Shown here: positions 1 to 6,605 of the stretch, piece by piece
How the letters are laid out: every line of letters begins with the position of its first letter
How positions within the stretch are numbered: the stretch's first letter is position 1
Assembly: GCA_036380435.1 (NCBI GenBank)
Contig: DASVES010000277.1
Span: 1 to 15,742, forward strand
Reading direction: 5' to 3'
DNA: 15,742 bases
Origin: DASQDT01 sp036380435
GTDB taxonomy: Bacteria; Acidobacteriota; Blastocatellia; Pyrinomonadales; Pyrinomonadaceae
The notes under the pieces: model-generated
What the model was told of the DNA's origin: nothing
Database searches by the model: none
Seen by the model: only the letters and a program-made list of their open reading frames with translations
Translations under genes and position numbers: made by a program

Positions 1-102
1 CGGAGTTGGCGCAGAGGGTTGAATCTCTCTGCGCGAACTCCGCGCCCTCTGCGACTCGGCGGTGAATCTATGTCGCCATCACTCAAGTAAACACCGCTCT
101 AA
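1..102 (+). repeat. Degenerate copy of the CTCTGCG-type intergenic element (copy A)
   Basis: This stretch follows the VIT/VWA stop codon and holds CTCTGCG-like units around positions 27-54. It ends in a 42-nt tail (61-102) matching the tail of copy C (5018-5059) at 36 of 42 positions, including GGTGAATCTA and CACTCAAGT. The middle (about 11-33) resembles the reverse complement of the middle of copy C. It is a diverged relic and may continue left of the window. No gene is seen here. Confidence 0.7.
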
Positions 103-111
103 ATGACGCGA

Positions 112-2718
112 TCACCTGCCGCCCGCCGTCTGCGGCGCGACGTACCTCACCTCCTTGATCTCCGCGAGCGCAACCAGCTTCTCCAGCGGCAGACGCCCGA
201 TGACGACCTTGCCGCTCTTCGGGTCGAGGATGATTTCAAACCCCAGCGCCTTGAGCTTCGCCATCGTCGCGTCCGACTTGTCCGTCAGCCAGACCTGCAC
301 CTCGGCCTTCCCTTCGCGGACGAACTTCACCTCCTCCGCTCCGGGCTTTGCGTCGTTCTTCCACAGGCGTTCGACCACAGCCGCCAGCGACGCGTGCATC
401 TTCGCGATGATCTGCTGACGCCTGACCTCTTCGGCCGTCGGCCCCGCGACACGCTCGGAAGCGCCTCGACCCTCGCCTGTGCCGGCGGCTTGCTTCTCTT
501 CCCTGCCCGGCTTGTCCTTGCGGTCGCCGGGCGGCGCGGGCGGCGGGTAGACGGTCGTGGTGGCGGAAGACGATGTCATGTCGATGTGCGACTCGGCTGC
601 CGTGACGGTGACGGTCTCGGTTATGCTGCCCACCGGGAGGACGCCGCCCTTCGCCGCGGGACGCGAGGCCCGCATAGTGTTCGAAACTTTGCGTGCGCTC
701 ATCGGCAACGATTGAATCTGCTGTATCGAGAAGTTAGAAGACACCACCGCGTTTTGCGTCCCGTCGAGTTGCAGGTTGTTGACGCCCTCCGGCATCTCGA
801 TGGGGACATCGACGCGGCGCGGCGGGCCGCCATCCGTGATGGTCATCTCCTCGACGGCGATAAATGAAGTGAACTGTGTCATCAGCCGGAACTCCAGACC
901 GAGCTGCGTGATCTCCTGTCGGATTTCCGGGCGCGCGTTGCCCTGCTGGATGCCGGCGTAGTCCTGGCCCGTCAGGTCGTCGATGCGCGTGCGCGCCCAG
1001 AGCGTGGCGAGCACGTCGTGCCGGGCCTCGGCCTCGGGCAGCTCGACCGGAATCTCGCGCTCGAAATGTTTGCCCGACATGCGTCCCGTGAGACGCAGGC
1101 GGCCGCGCCCGTTCCCGACGTAGCGGCCGGTGACGACGACCGGCTTGGCGCTGAAGAGGTCGGGGATGCGACGCGGGTAGATGTCCGCGACGTTCAGGCC
1201 GCCCCACTCAATCGAGATGTCCGTGAGCAGCGGCTCGCGCACGCGCTTGTGGAAGCGCATGGCGGCGGCCGAGCCGTCGTCGTTGAGCGCGACATACTCG
1301 ACCTCGCCACGCCCCGCCTCGGCCATCTTGTCCAGGAGGAAGCGGTTGACCGAGCTGCCGATGCCGAACGAGAAGACGCGCGCGTTCGGGTGCTTCTGAA
1401 TCTCGGAGACGATTTCCATGTCGTTGCCGACGTAGCCGTCCGTCATAAAGCAGACGATGCGGACGTGCGATTGCGAGTCCGACGGGTCGAGCGCCGTCTT
1501 GATGGCCTTCATCATCTCGGTGCCGCCGCCGCCCGAGCGCGTCTCCAGAAACCTCTGCGCGCGCGAGAGATTCTCCGGCGTCGCCGGGACGGGCGCGGGG
1601 AAGAGGACGTGCGTGTCGCCCGCGAAGGTGATGAGGTTGAATGTGTCCTGCGGGTAGAGACCGGCGAGCGCGTGTCTCATCGCCTCCTTCGCCTTGTCGA
1701 TGGGGAAGCCGGACATGGAGCCGGAGGTATCGAGCACGAAGACCAGCTCCTTCGGCGTCACGTCGGCGGCCGTGACGCGATCAGGCGGCTGGAGAATGAA
1801 GGTAAAGAAGCCGCCGCGCTCTCCGCGATGCGTGAGCAAGGCGTCTGAGACTTTGCGGCCCGCCACGTCGTAGCTCAGGATAAAATCCTTGTTCGGAATC
1901 GTCGAATGATTCTTCAGACGCACGCGCGCGCCCGAAGCGCCCACGCGCTCCACGTCAACCTCGTGCGTCGTCGAGCGCAGCGAATCGAGAGGGACGCCCG
2001 CGTCGAGCGCGACCTCGACGGAGATGTCGTGGCCGGCGCGCGTGCCCGGCGACTCGGGGACGGGCGTGATGCGCGAGGCGTCGGGGACGCGGTCGGTGTC
2101 GGGCGCAAACCCGCTGCTCGTGCGTCCCGTCGGCGAGCCGGGGTTGTAACGCGGCCCGACGACCATCGGGAAGGAAAACTCGTAAGTGCCCTCGTCGTAC
2201 TTGAGCGTCTCGACGTAGCTGATCTTTATCGTCACGCGCTCGCCCGGCATGATGTTGGCGACCGATTGCGTGAAGATGTTGGGCCGCTCCTGATCGAGCA
2301 GGCCGGCGACCCGCCCCGTGGCGCGCGCGGCCTCGTAGACTGTGCGCGCCTCCTCGCGCGGCAAAATTTTACCCTTCACCGTGCGCTCGCCCACGGTCAT
2401 CGTCATGTCGTCCACGGCCGCCATCTGCGGCAGCGGGAACACGTAGACGGCCTCGATCTTATCCTTGTGCGGATTCTCGAACTCCTGCGTCACGGTGACG
2501 CGCGAGAGGAAGCCGCTGATCTCGGCGCGCACGTCGGTGTGCTTGAGCGGGCAGGAGCCGGCCGCTTTTCCGTCGGGGCCGACGATCTGGAGCGCGCCCG
2601 GCGTCTGTGGGCTTGATTGGGCGGCGGCGGTTGGGGGTTTGAGAGTGGCGAGGGCAACGAGCGTCGCGATGACGGTCGCAAATAGAAGCGCGAGTTGCAG
2701 AGTCAGTCTGGGTCGCAT
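112..2718 (-). CDS. Secreted VIT and von Willebrand factor A domain protein
   Basis: 868 residues from the chosen ATG at 2718, which has GAGGAGGG just upstream; the frame stays open to 2862, but that extension lacks a ribosome site and would bury the signal peptide. Residues 1-34 are a signal peptide (hydrophobic run, then TAAAQ). A VIT domain covers about 55-190 (ENPHKDKIEAVYVFPLP, RPNIFTQSVANI). A VWA domain covers about 322-500 with an intact MIDAS: D330-T-S332-G-S334, T400 in GGGGTEM and D427 in MTDG. The segment MTQFTSFIAVEE (613-624) is typical of inter-alpha-trypsin-inhibitor-like bacterial proteins. Residues 661-723 look like a piece of an Oar-type TonB receptor, 724-764 are a charged Pro/Gly linker, and 765-868 form a predicted alpha/beta domain. 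No LPXTG or TM anchor is seen. The family is often annotated as Ca-activated chloride channel-like; real function is probably metal-dependent adhesion or envelope assembly (inference). Confidence 0.9.
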   Translation of the reverse strand: MRPRLTLQLALLFATVIATLVALATLKPPTAAAQSSPQTPGALQIVGPDGKAAGSCPLKHTDVRAEISGFLSRVTVTQEFENPHKDKIEAVYVFPLPQMAAVDDMTMTVGERTVKGKILPREEARTVYEAARATGRVAGLLDQERPNIFTQSVANIMPGERVTIKISYVETLKYDEGTYEFSFPMVVGPRYNPGSPTGRTSSGFAPDTDRVPDASRITPVPESPGTRAGHDISVEVALDAGVPLDSLRSTTHEVDVERVGASGARVRLKNHSTIPNKDFILSYDVAGRKVSDALLTHRGERGGFFTFILQPPDRVTAADVTPKELVFVLDTSGSMSGFPIDKAKEAMRHALAGLYPQDTFNLITFAGDTHVLFPAPVPATPENLSRAQRFLETRSGGGGTEMMKAIKTALDPSDSQSHVRIVCFMTDGYVGNDMEIVSEIQKHPNARVFSFGIGSSVNRFLLDKMAEAGRGEVEYVALNDDGSAAAMRFHKRVREPLLTDISIEWGGLNVADIYPRRIPDLFSAKPVVVTGRYVGNGRGRLRLTGRMSGKHFEREIPVELPEAEARHDVLATLWARTRIDDLTGQDYAGIQQGNARPEIRQEITQLGLEFRLMTQFTSFIAVEEMTITDGGPPRRVDVPIEMPEGVNNLQLDGTQNAVVSSNFSIQQIQSLPMSARKVSNTMRASRPAAKGGVLPVGSITETVTVTAAESHIDMTSSSATTTVYPPPAPPGDRKDKPGREEKQAAGTGEGRGASERVAGPTAEEVRRQQIIAKMHASLAAVVERLWKNDAKPGAEEVKFVREGKAEVQVWLTDKSDATMAKLKALGFEIILDPKSGKVVIGRLPLEKLVALAEIKEVRYVAPQTAGGR

Positions 2719-2735
2719 GAGTTCCCTCCTCAGTT
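2706..2735 (-). promoter_or_regulatory. Ribosome binding site that fixes the VIT/VWA start
   Basis: Read on the minus strand, GAGGAGGGAACTC immediately precedes the ATG at 2718. This strong Shine-Dalgarno and the signal peptide that follows decide against the longer open frame starting at 2862. Confidence 0.8.
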
Positions 2736-2935
2736 GTGCGTTCAAGGAGGCGCGCCAGGGAGACGGCTTCGCGCCGGCAGACTTGTCCTGTACCGTGCGC
2801 CTCTTCGAGCGGCGCCGGGCGGACGTGGTGTGTTGGCACTCTGACGCGGGGCGCGCGCACAAGGTTGTTTCAGTGGAAGGAACGAAATTGATTTCGGTAA
2901 CTTGCGCCCCGAGCTGGGACGGTGTGACGCGCGTC
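2719..2935. other. Upstream leader of the VIT/VWA gene
   Basis: Non-coding stretch between the VIT/VWA start and the left end of the inverted element at 2936. The frame continues open into it, but its translation is Arg/Ser-rich and without domain character. I see no convincing -35/-10 pair. With the neighbouring element it forms a gene-free gap of about 420 bp. Confidence 0.5.
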
Positions 2936-3125
2936 TGGAGTGACGTTTACTTGAAGGAGGACGAAAGTAGATTCACCGCAGAGGCGCAGAGGACGCAGAG
3001 GGGGCGCCGCAGGCTTGACGAGATTCATCGATGATTTAGCCATCCAACCCTCTGCGTTTCCTCTGCGTCCTCTGCGCCTCTGCGGTGAACCGCCGCACCT
3101 TACACTCAACCGAACACTGCTACAG
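2936..3125. repeat. Complete inverted CTCTGCG element (copy B), MITE- or REP-like
   Basis: A 29-bp perfect inverted repeat (2972-3000 with 3061-3089) encloses a 60-nt loop. The right arm is built of CTCTGCG units starting at 3050, 3061, 3070 and 3078 and ends in GGTGAA. Outside each arm lies a tail of about 42 nt (2936-2977 inverted, 3084-3125 direct) related to the tails of copies A and C, so the element has defined ends in both orientations. It lies between two minus-strand genes and could also fold as an RNA hairpin downstream of the 3140-3823 gene. No ORF is inside. Confidence 0.85.
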
Positions 3126-3139
3126 GCGGGGATATAACA

Positions 3140-3823
3140 TCACTCGCTGACAATCTCGTAGACGATTCGCAGTCGCAGCTCCTTGCCGGCAACTTCGTGC
3201 CGGACTTCCTTTGCGCGCAGGCGGAGGGCGTTACCCTGCGCGAGCGGGAGCCGGGCGGCGAGCTGGTCGGCGCGGAGGATTTCCACGGGGTTGATGCGCG
3301 CGTCGATGGCGTCCTGAACGAGCCCCGTGATGCCGCCGCCCATCATTGCCGGCACGTTCTTTAAATCAATGTTGCGCACCTCGACGCGCGCGACAAACGC
3401 CTGTCGCTCCGCGTCGAAGGCGAGGTGGAAGAGCGTGTCGGCCGCGCCCTCGAAGTTGAGGCAGCCGACGAGCGGCGCCTCGTAGGAGCCGCGGAAGGCC
3501 ACCGTGGCGCCGACGCGCCCCGCGTCGAAGCGCGCGGCTGTCCGCCGCCCGCCCGACTCACGCATCAGCGCGATCTCGCCCGCACACTTCGACGAGCCGC
3601 CCTTCGACAGCGGAAACTTCGCCCCGCCCGGCTGCTCCATGATGGCTTCGAGCAACGCGTTGAAAAAATCCTCGTTCAGCACCACCACCACGTCGCCCGC
3701 CGGCCGCACCTTCTCCGCCGCCGCGCCGTTCGACGCCAACGCCGGCCCTCCCACCGGCGCTTCGCACACACACGCCGCCGCGAGCACGAAACAAACAACG
3801 CCTCTCGTCAAAGCTGCTTTCAT
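3140..3823 (-). CDS. Secreted protein of unknown function
   Basis: 227 residues; the ATG at 3823 is preceded on the minus strand by TGGAGGAGTGA, a good ribosome site. Residues 1-30 form a signal peptide (basic MKAALTR, hydrophobic core, ALA-SNG cleavage region), so the protein is exported. The mature part alternates beta-like stretches (VVVVLN, VGATVAFRGSY, FVARVEVRNIDL, LRLRIVYEIVSE) with one amphipathic helix and a GGGITGLVQDAIDARINP segment. The only two mature cysteines, C80 and C121, could form a disulphide. I do not recognise the family; the pattern faintly recalls tubular lipid-binding beta proteins (DUF2993- or BPI-like), which is a guess. It starts 60 bp downstream of the sugar-phosphate isomerase and may share its transcript. 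Confidence 0.8.
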   Translation of the reverse strand: MKAALTRGVVCFVLAAACVCEAPVGGPALASNGAAAEKVRPAGDVVVVLNEDFFNALLEAIMEQPGGAKFPLSKGGSSKCAGEIALMRESGGRRTAARFDAGRVGATVAFRGSYEAPLVGCLNFEGAADTLFHLAFDAERQAFVARVEVRNIDLKNVPAMMGGGITGLVQDAIDARINPVEILRADQLAARLPLAQGNALRLRAKEVRHEVAGKELRLRIVYEIVSE

Positions 3824-3859
3824 TCACTCCTCCAGGAAGGGGCCGGCTGATTTCGGTTT

Positions 3860-3882
3860 GCTGTAGGACAGGCATTCCTGCC
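3860..3882. repeat. Short palindrome after the isomerase stop
   Basis: Just downstream of the isomerase stop lies a small inverted repeat whose core reads AGGCATTCCTGCCT. On the minus strand it forms AGGCA-GGAA-TGCCT. There is no U-run, so a rho-independent terminator is not well supported. It could be a REP-like remnant. Confidence 0.35.
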
Positions 3883-3883
3883 T

Positions 3884-4864
3884 TCATATTCCGCTCCTGA
3901 CGATGTCGTGGATGCGCAGGAGGCCGACGGCGCGTCCGTCCGCTTCGACGACGGGCAGGACGGAAATCTGCGAGGGCCTGTCCTCCATCAAACGCAGCGC
4001 CGCGTAGGCGAGCGCGTCGGGCGCGACGACGACGGGGTCGCGCGTCATGATGTCGCCGCACTTCAGGTCTTCGAGGTCGGCGAGCCGGCCCCGCTGGAGT
4101 GTGCGCCGCACGTCGCCGTCCGTGATGATGCCGACGAGGAGGCCACCCCCATCCACGACGCTCACGGCCCCCAACCCGCCGCGCCCGATCTCGCGCACGG
4201 CGTCAAGCAACGCGGCGTCGGGGCGCACGGTCGGGTGAGCGGCCTCGGCGTGCATCAGGTCGCCGACGCGCAGCGTCAGGCGTTTGCCCAGACGCCCGCC
4301 CGGATGGTTCAGGGCGAAGTCCTCGGGCGTCAGGCCCTTCACGCGCATCAGCGTCATCGCCAGCGCGTCACCCATGGCGAGGGCGACCGTGGTGCTCGTC
4401 GTCGGCGCGAGACCCAGCGGGCACGCCTCCTGCTCGACCGAGGCGTCGAGCGCCACGTCGGCGCGGCGCGCGAGCGTCGAGTCGAGGTTGCCGACGAGGG
4501 CGATGACGCTCGCGCGCCGATGCTGGATGTGCGGGAGGAGTTCGACGATCTCGGCCGTCTCGCCGCTGTTGCTTAAGACGACGACCACGTCTTCGCGGCC
4601 GACGATGCCGAGTTGCCCGTGCTGCGCGTCCGAGGGGTGGAGAAAGAGCGCGGCGGTGCCGGTGCTCGTCAGCGTGGCCGCGATCTTCTGCGCGATGTTG
4701 CCCGACTTGCCGACGCCGACTAACACCACCTTGCCGCGGCAGGCGGCCAGCAACCGGACGGCGCGCTCGACCGCCGCCGCGTCCAGACGCTCGGCGGCGC
4801 GGCGGACTGCCTCCGCCTCCATGTGGAGCAGTTCCGAGACCTGCGCTGCGTAAGATTCTTCCAT
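3884..4864 (-). CDS. kdsD: Arabinose-5-phosphate isomerase (KdsD/KpsF family)
   Basis: 326 residues from the ATG at 4864, close to the roughly 328 of E. coli KdsD. Interconverts D-ribulose-5-phosphate and D-arabinose-5-phosphate, the first step toward Kdo for lipopolysaccharide or capsule. An N-terminal SIS domain carries GVGKSGNIAQKIAATLTSTG, FLHPSDAQHGQLG, LSNSGETAEI and the GLAPTTSTTVALAMGDALA segment; the motif FALNHPGGRLGKRL links to two C-terminal CBS repeats (GDLMHAEAAHPTV and CGDIMTRDPVVV begin them). The frame is open to a TTG at 4945, but that start would sit in the candidate -35 and adds no conserved sequence. No clear Shine-Dalgarno precedes the ATG. No other Kdo or capsule gene is nearby, so it appears unlinked from its pathway. 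Confidence 0.92.
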   Translation of the reverse strand: MEESYAAQVSELLHMEAEAVRRAAERLDAAAVERAVRLLAACRGKVVLVGVGKSGNIAQKIAATLTSTGTAALFLHPSDAQHGQLGIVGREDVVVVLSNSGETAEIVELLPHIQHRRASVIALVGNLDSTLARRADVALDASVEQEACPLGLAPTTSTTVALAMGDALAMTLMRVKGLTPEDFALNHPGGRLGKRLTLRVGDLMHAEAAHPTVRPDAALLDAVREIGRGGLGAVSVVDGGGLLVGIITDGDVRRTLQRGRLADLEDLKCGDIMTRDPVVVAPDALAYAALRLMEDRPSQISVLPVVEADGRAVGLLRIHDIVRSGI

Positions 4865-4915
4865 TGGTTCTACGGGGCCGGAGTTGTTCGGAGGTATACT
4901 CGCGCGCGACACAGG

Positions 4916-4945
4916 AGAATACGACGCGGGAGCGACCGAGGACAA
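4916..4945 (-). promoter_or_regulatory. Candidate promoter for the isomerase gene
   Basis: On the minus strand TTGTCC (4940-4945) and TATTCT (4916-4921) are separated by 18 bp, each matching the sigma-70 consensus at 4 of 6 positions. Transcription would start near 4909, leaving a leader of about 45 nt before the ATG at 4864. Weak match; proposed from position and spacing. Confidence 0.35.
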
Positions 4946-4959
4946 CCGCCGAGATTCAC

Positions 4960-5059
4960 GAACATGCAGAGAGATTCAACCCTGCGGCGTGAACTCTGCG
5001 TCCTTTGCGCCTCTTGCGGTGAATCTACTTCGCTTTCACTCAAGTGAACATCGCTCTAA
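4960..5059 (+). repeat. CTCTGCG-type element, diverged copy C
   Basis: The right half (4986-5059) aligns with copy A at 32-102 and with both arms of copy B: CTCTGCG, CTTTGCG and CTTGCGG units followed by GGTGAATCTA and a tail with CACTCAAGTGAACA. The left boundary is unclear; 4968-4985 resembles the inverse of the middle of copy A. It sits in the gap between the divergent isomerase and ICMT-family genes. Confidence 0.7.
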
Positions 5060-5091
5060 CTGCCCACGTTTGCCAACGCGCGAGAGGTCAC

Positions 5092-5706
5092 ATGGAGAAC
5101 GAACAACTTTACCGCGTCGCCCTCGTCGCCCTCTACCTGCTCTTCCACGCCCTGCGCGGACACTTCGCGCAGGGCGTGCTCCGCACCGGCGGCAAGGTCT
5201 TCTCCAAACGTGACGACGACACGCACGAAGGCCGGCTTCACTCGTCCGCCGGCCTCCTCATGGAAATCATCTTGCCCCTGAGCGTCATCGTCTACGCCGT
5301 CTACCCGGCGTGGGTCGCGCGCCTTGCGCTCCCCTTCCCCCAACTCGTGCGCCTGCTCGGCGTTGGCCTCTGCCTCGTCTCGCTCGTCCAACTCGTGCGC
5401 GTCCATCGCGCGCTCGGCCGCCACTGGTCGGCCAGCCTGCGCCTGCGCGACGACCACCGGCTCGTCACCGAGGGGCCTTACCGGCGCGTGCGCCATCCGA
5501 TGTATACCGCGCTCATCGGCAACATGTTGGGTCTCTGCCTCATGTCGGCCAACCTCTTGATTATCGTGCCGCGCCTCGTCCAGATTTTCCTCCTCCTGCT
5601 ACGCATGGGGAAGGAGGAGTCGATGATGCTCTCGCGCTTCGGCGAAGAGTACCGCTCCTACATGGCCCGCTCGGGCCGCCTGTTCCCGCCGCCGCACGCC
5701 CGCTGA
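5092..5706 (+). CDS. Isoprenylcysteine carboxyl methyltransferase (ICMT) family membrane protein
   Basis: 204 residues from the ATG at 5092, preceded by GAGAGG at suitable spacing; an in-frame start at 5044 lies within the repeat element and is less likely. Hydrophobic segments near residues 6-23, 53-73, 85-103 and 140-170 predict an integral membrane protein. The C-terminal half carries the hallmark GPYRRVRHPMY (128-138), then KEESMMLSRFGEEYRSYM (174-191) and LFP near the end, the S-adenosylmethionine-binding signature of the ICMT/PEMT superfamily. Bacterial members are thought to methylate lipids or small molecules; the substrate cannot be told from sequence. It stands alone between a divergent gene and the phosphate-transport pair, 160 bp upstream of the latter. 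Confidence 0.85.
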   Translation: MENEQLYRVALVALYLLFHALRGHFAQGVLRTGGKVFSKRDDDTHEGRLHSSAGLLMEIILPLSVIVYAVYPAWVARLALPFPQLVRLLGVGLCLVSLVQLVRVHRALGRHWSASLRLRDDHRLVTEGPYRRVRHPMYTALIGNMLGLCLMSANLLIIVPRLVQIFLLLLRMGKEESMMLSRFGEEYRSYMARSGRLFPPPHAR

Positions 5707-5758
5707 AAACGGGGCATGCCGCGCGAGGCCCGACGCCGCGCCCTCTGTCAGTCAGTTT

Positions 5759-5781
5759 GTTCAGCCGCGGTTCAGCCCGCG
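5759..5781 (+). promoter_or_regulatory. Tandem 11-bp direct repeat next to the DUF47/PiT promoter
   Basis: GTTCAGCCGCG (5759-5769) is followed at once by GTTCAGCCCGCG (5770-5781), and CTGTCA lies at 5745-5750. Two direct repeats one helical turn apart, just upstream of a -35 and in front of phosphate-transport genes, look like a response-regulator site, possibly Pho-box-like. The match to the known PhoB box is only partial, so this is inference. Confidence 0.35.
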
Positions 5782-5783
5782 TA

Positions 5784-5813
5784 TAGACAACGGGCACGCC
5801 GTTCGACTATATT
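5784..5813 (+). promoter_or_regulatory. Candidate sigma-70 promoter for the DUF47-PiT operon
   Basis: TAGACA (5784-5789) and TATATT (5808-5813) each match the consensus at 5 of 6 positions with an 18-bp spacer. Transcription would start near 5820, about 47 nt before the DUF47 ATG. It is the best promoter candidate on the plus strand in this window. Confidence 0.5.
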
Positions 5814-5866
5814 TTCGCTCTCTTAAACGCATTACACGCATTCCATCAGCGGAGACAAAAACGCGT

Positions 5867-6490
5867 ATGGCCCGCTTCAGCTTCCTGCCGAAAGAGGAGC
5901 AGTACTTTGCCCTCCTCAAGCAGATGACCTCCTACATCTACGACGCGGCCCACGGCCTCACGGAACTGATGGCCGACCAGACCGGCGACTACACCAAACA
6001 CGCCCGCCACATCAAGACGATTGAAGACTCCTGCGACGACCTGATCCACTCCATCGTCACCAAGCTCAACAAGTCGTTCATCACGCCCTTCGACCGCGAG
6101 GACATCTACACGATGGCCGGCGCGCTCGACGACATCGTTGACCTGATCGACGACTCGGCCCGCGCCATGGTCATCTTCAACGTCAGAGAGAGCACGGAGC
6201 ACGCGCGCGAGTTCGCCGACGTGATCCTGCGTATGGCCGTCCAGCTCCACGAGGCCATCTCGGCGCTGGAGCGCCCCGCCGACATCGGCCCGCGCCTCGT
6301 CGAGCTGCACCGCCTGGAGAACGAGGGCGACGACATCTACCACACCGCCATCGCCGAACTGTTCCGCGACACGGCCGACCCGCTCACCGTCATCAAGTGG
6401 AAAGAGATTTACGAGAAGCTCGAATCGGCCGTTGACCGCTGCGAGTCGGTCGCCAACATCATCGAGAGCATCATCATCAAGCACGCGTGA
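5867..6490 (+). CDS. DUF47 family phosphate-transport accessory protein (PhoU-like)
   Basis: 207 residues, the typical length of the DUF47/YkaA family. The start MARFSFLPKEEQYFALL is characteristic, followed by an all-helical, acidic protein: LTELMADQTGDYTKH, HIKTIEDSCDDLIHSIVTKL, FITPFDREDIYTMAGALDDI and a late ENEGDDIYHTAIAELF. The E/DxxxD motifs resemble the metal-binding signatures of PhoU helical bundles. DUF47 proteins are usually encoded directly before PiT transporters and thought to control them from the cytoplasmic face; that is exactly the arrangement here. The ATG at 5867 follows a modest GGAGA. The gene ends 115 bp before the transporter start, and that gap is filled by a heptad hairpin. 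Confidence 0.92.
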   Translation: MARFSFLPKEEQYFALLKQMTSYIYDAAHGLTELMADQTGDYTKHARHIKTIEDSCDDLIHSIVTKLNKSFITPFDREDIYTMAGALDDIVDLIDDSARAMVIFNVRESTEHAREFADVILRMAVQLHEAISALERPADIGPRLVELHRLENEGDDIYHTAIAELFRDTADPLTVIKWKEIYEKLESAVDRCESVANIIESIIIKHA

Positions 6491-6496
6491 AAGGAG

Positions 6497-6599
6497 AGGG
6501 ATGAGGGCGGAGGGATGAGGGATGAATAAGACTGAGTGAAGGCGTCAGTTGAGCACCCACTCAATCCGGTTCATCCCTCATCCCTCATCCCTCATCCCT
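6497..6599. repeat. CATCCCT heptad hairpin between DUF47 and PiT
   Basis: The right arm is four perfect CATCCCT units (6572-6599). The left arm (6497-6526) is AGGGATG, AGGGCGG, AGGGATG, AGGGATG, AA. The 30-bp arms pair at 28 positions around a 43-nt loop, which itself contains GAGTG and CACTC that could extend the stem. The right arm ends only 6 bp before the PiT ATG, so the hairpin occupies the place of a ribosome site. Confidence 0.85.
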
Positions 6600-6605
6600 T
6601 CTATC

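Noticed and set aside
103..2616. Several plus-strand open frames over the VIT/VWA gene
   Set aside because: They lack recognisable domains and ribosome sites, and the minus-strand frame has intact VIT and MIDAS motifs.
2719..2862. N-terminal extension of the VIT/VWA protein
   Set aside because: The extension is Arg/Ser-rich, has no ribosome site, and would bury a good signal peptide that follows a strong Shine-Dalgarno.
4865..4945. TTG start giving a longer isomerase
   Set aside because: The ATG at 4864 gives the normal family length, and the TTG overlaps the candidate -35.
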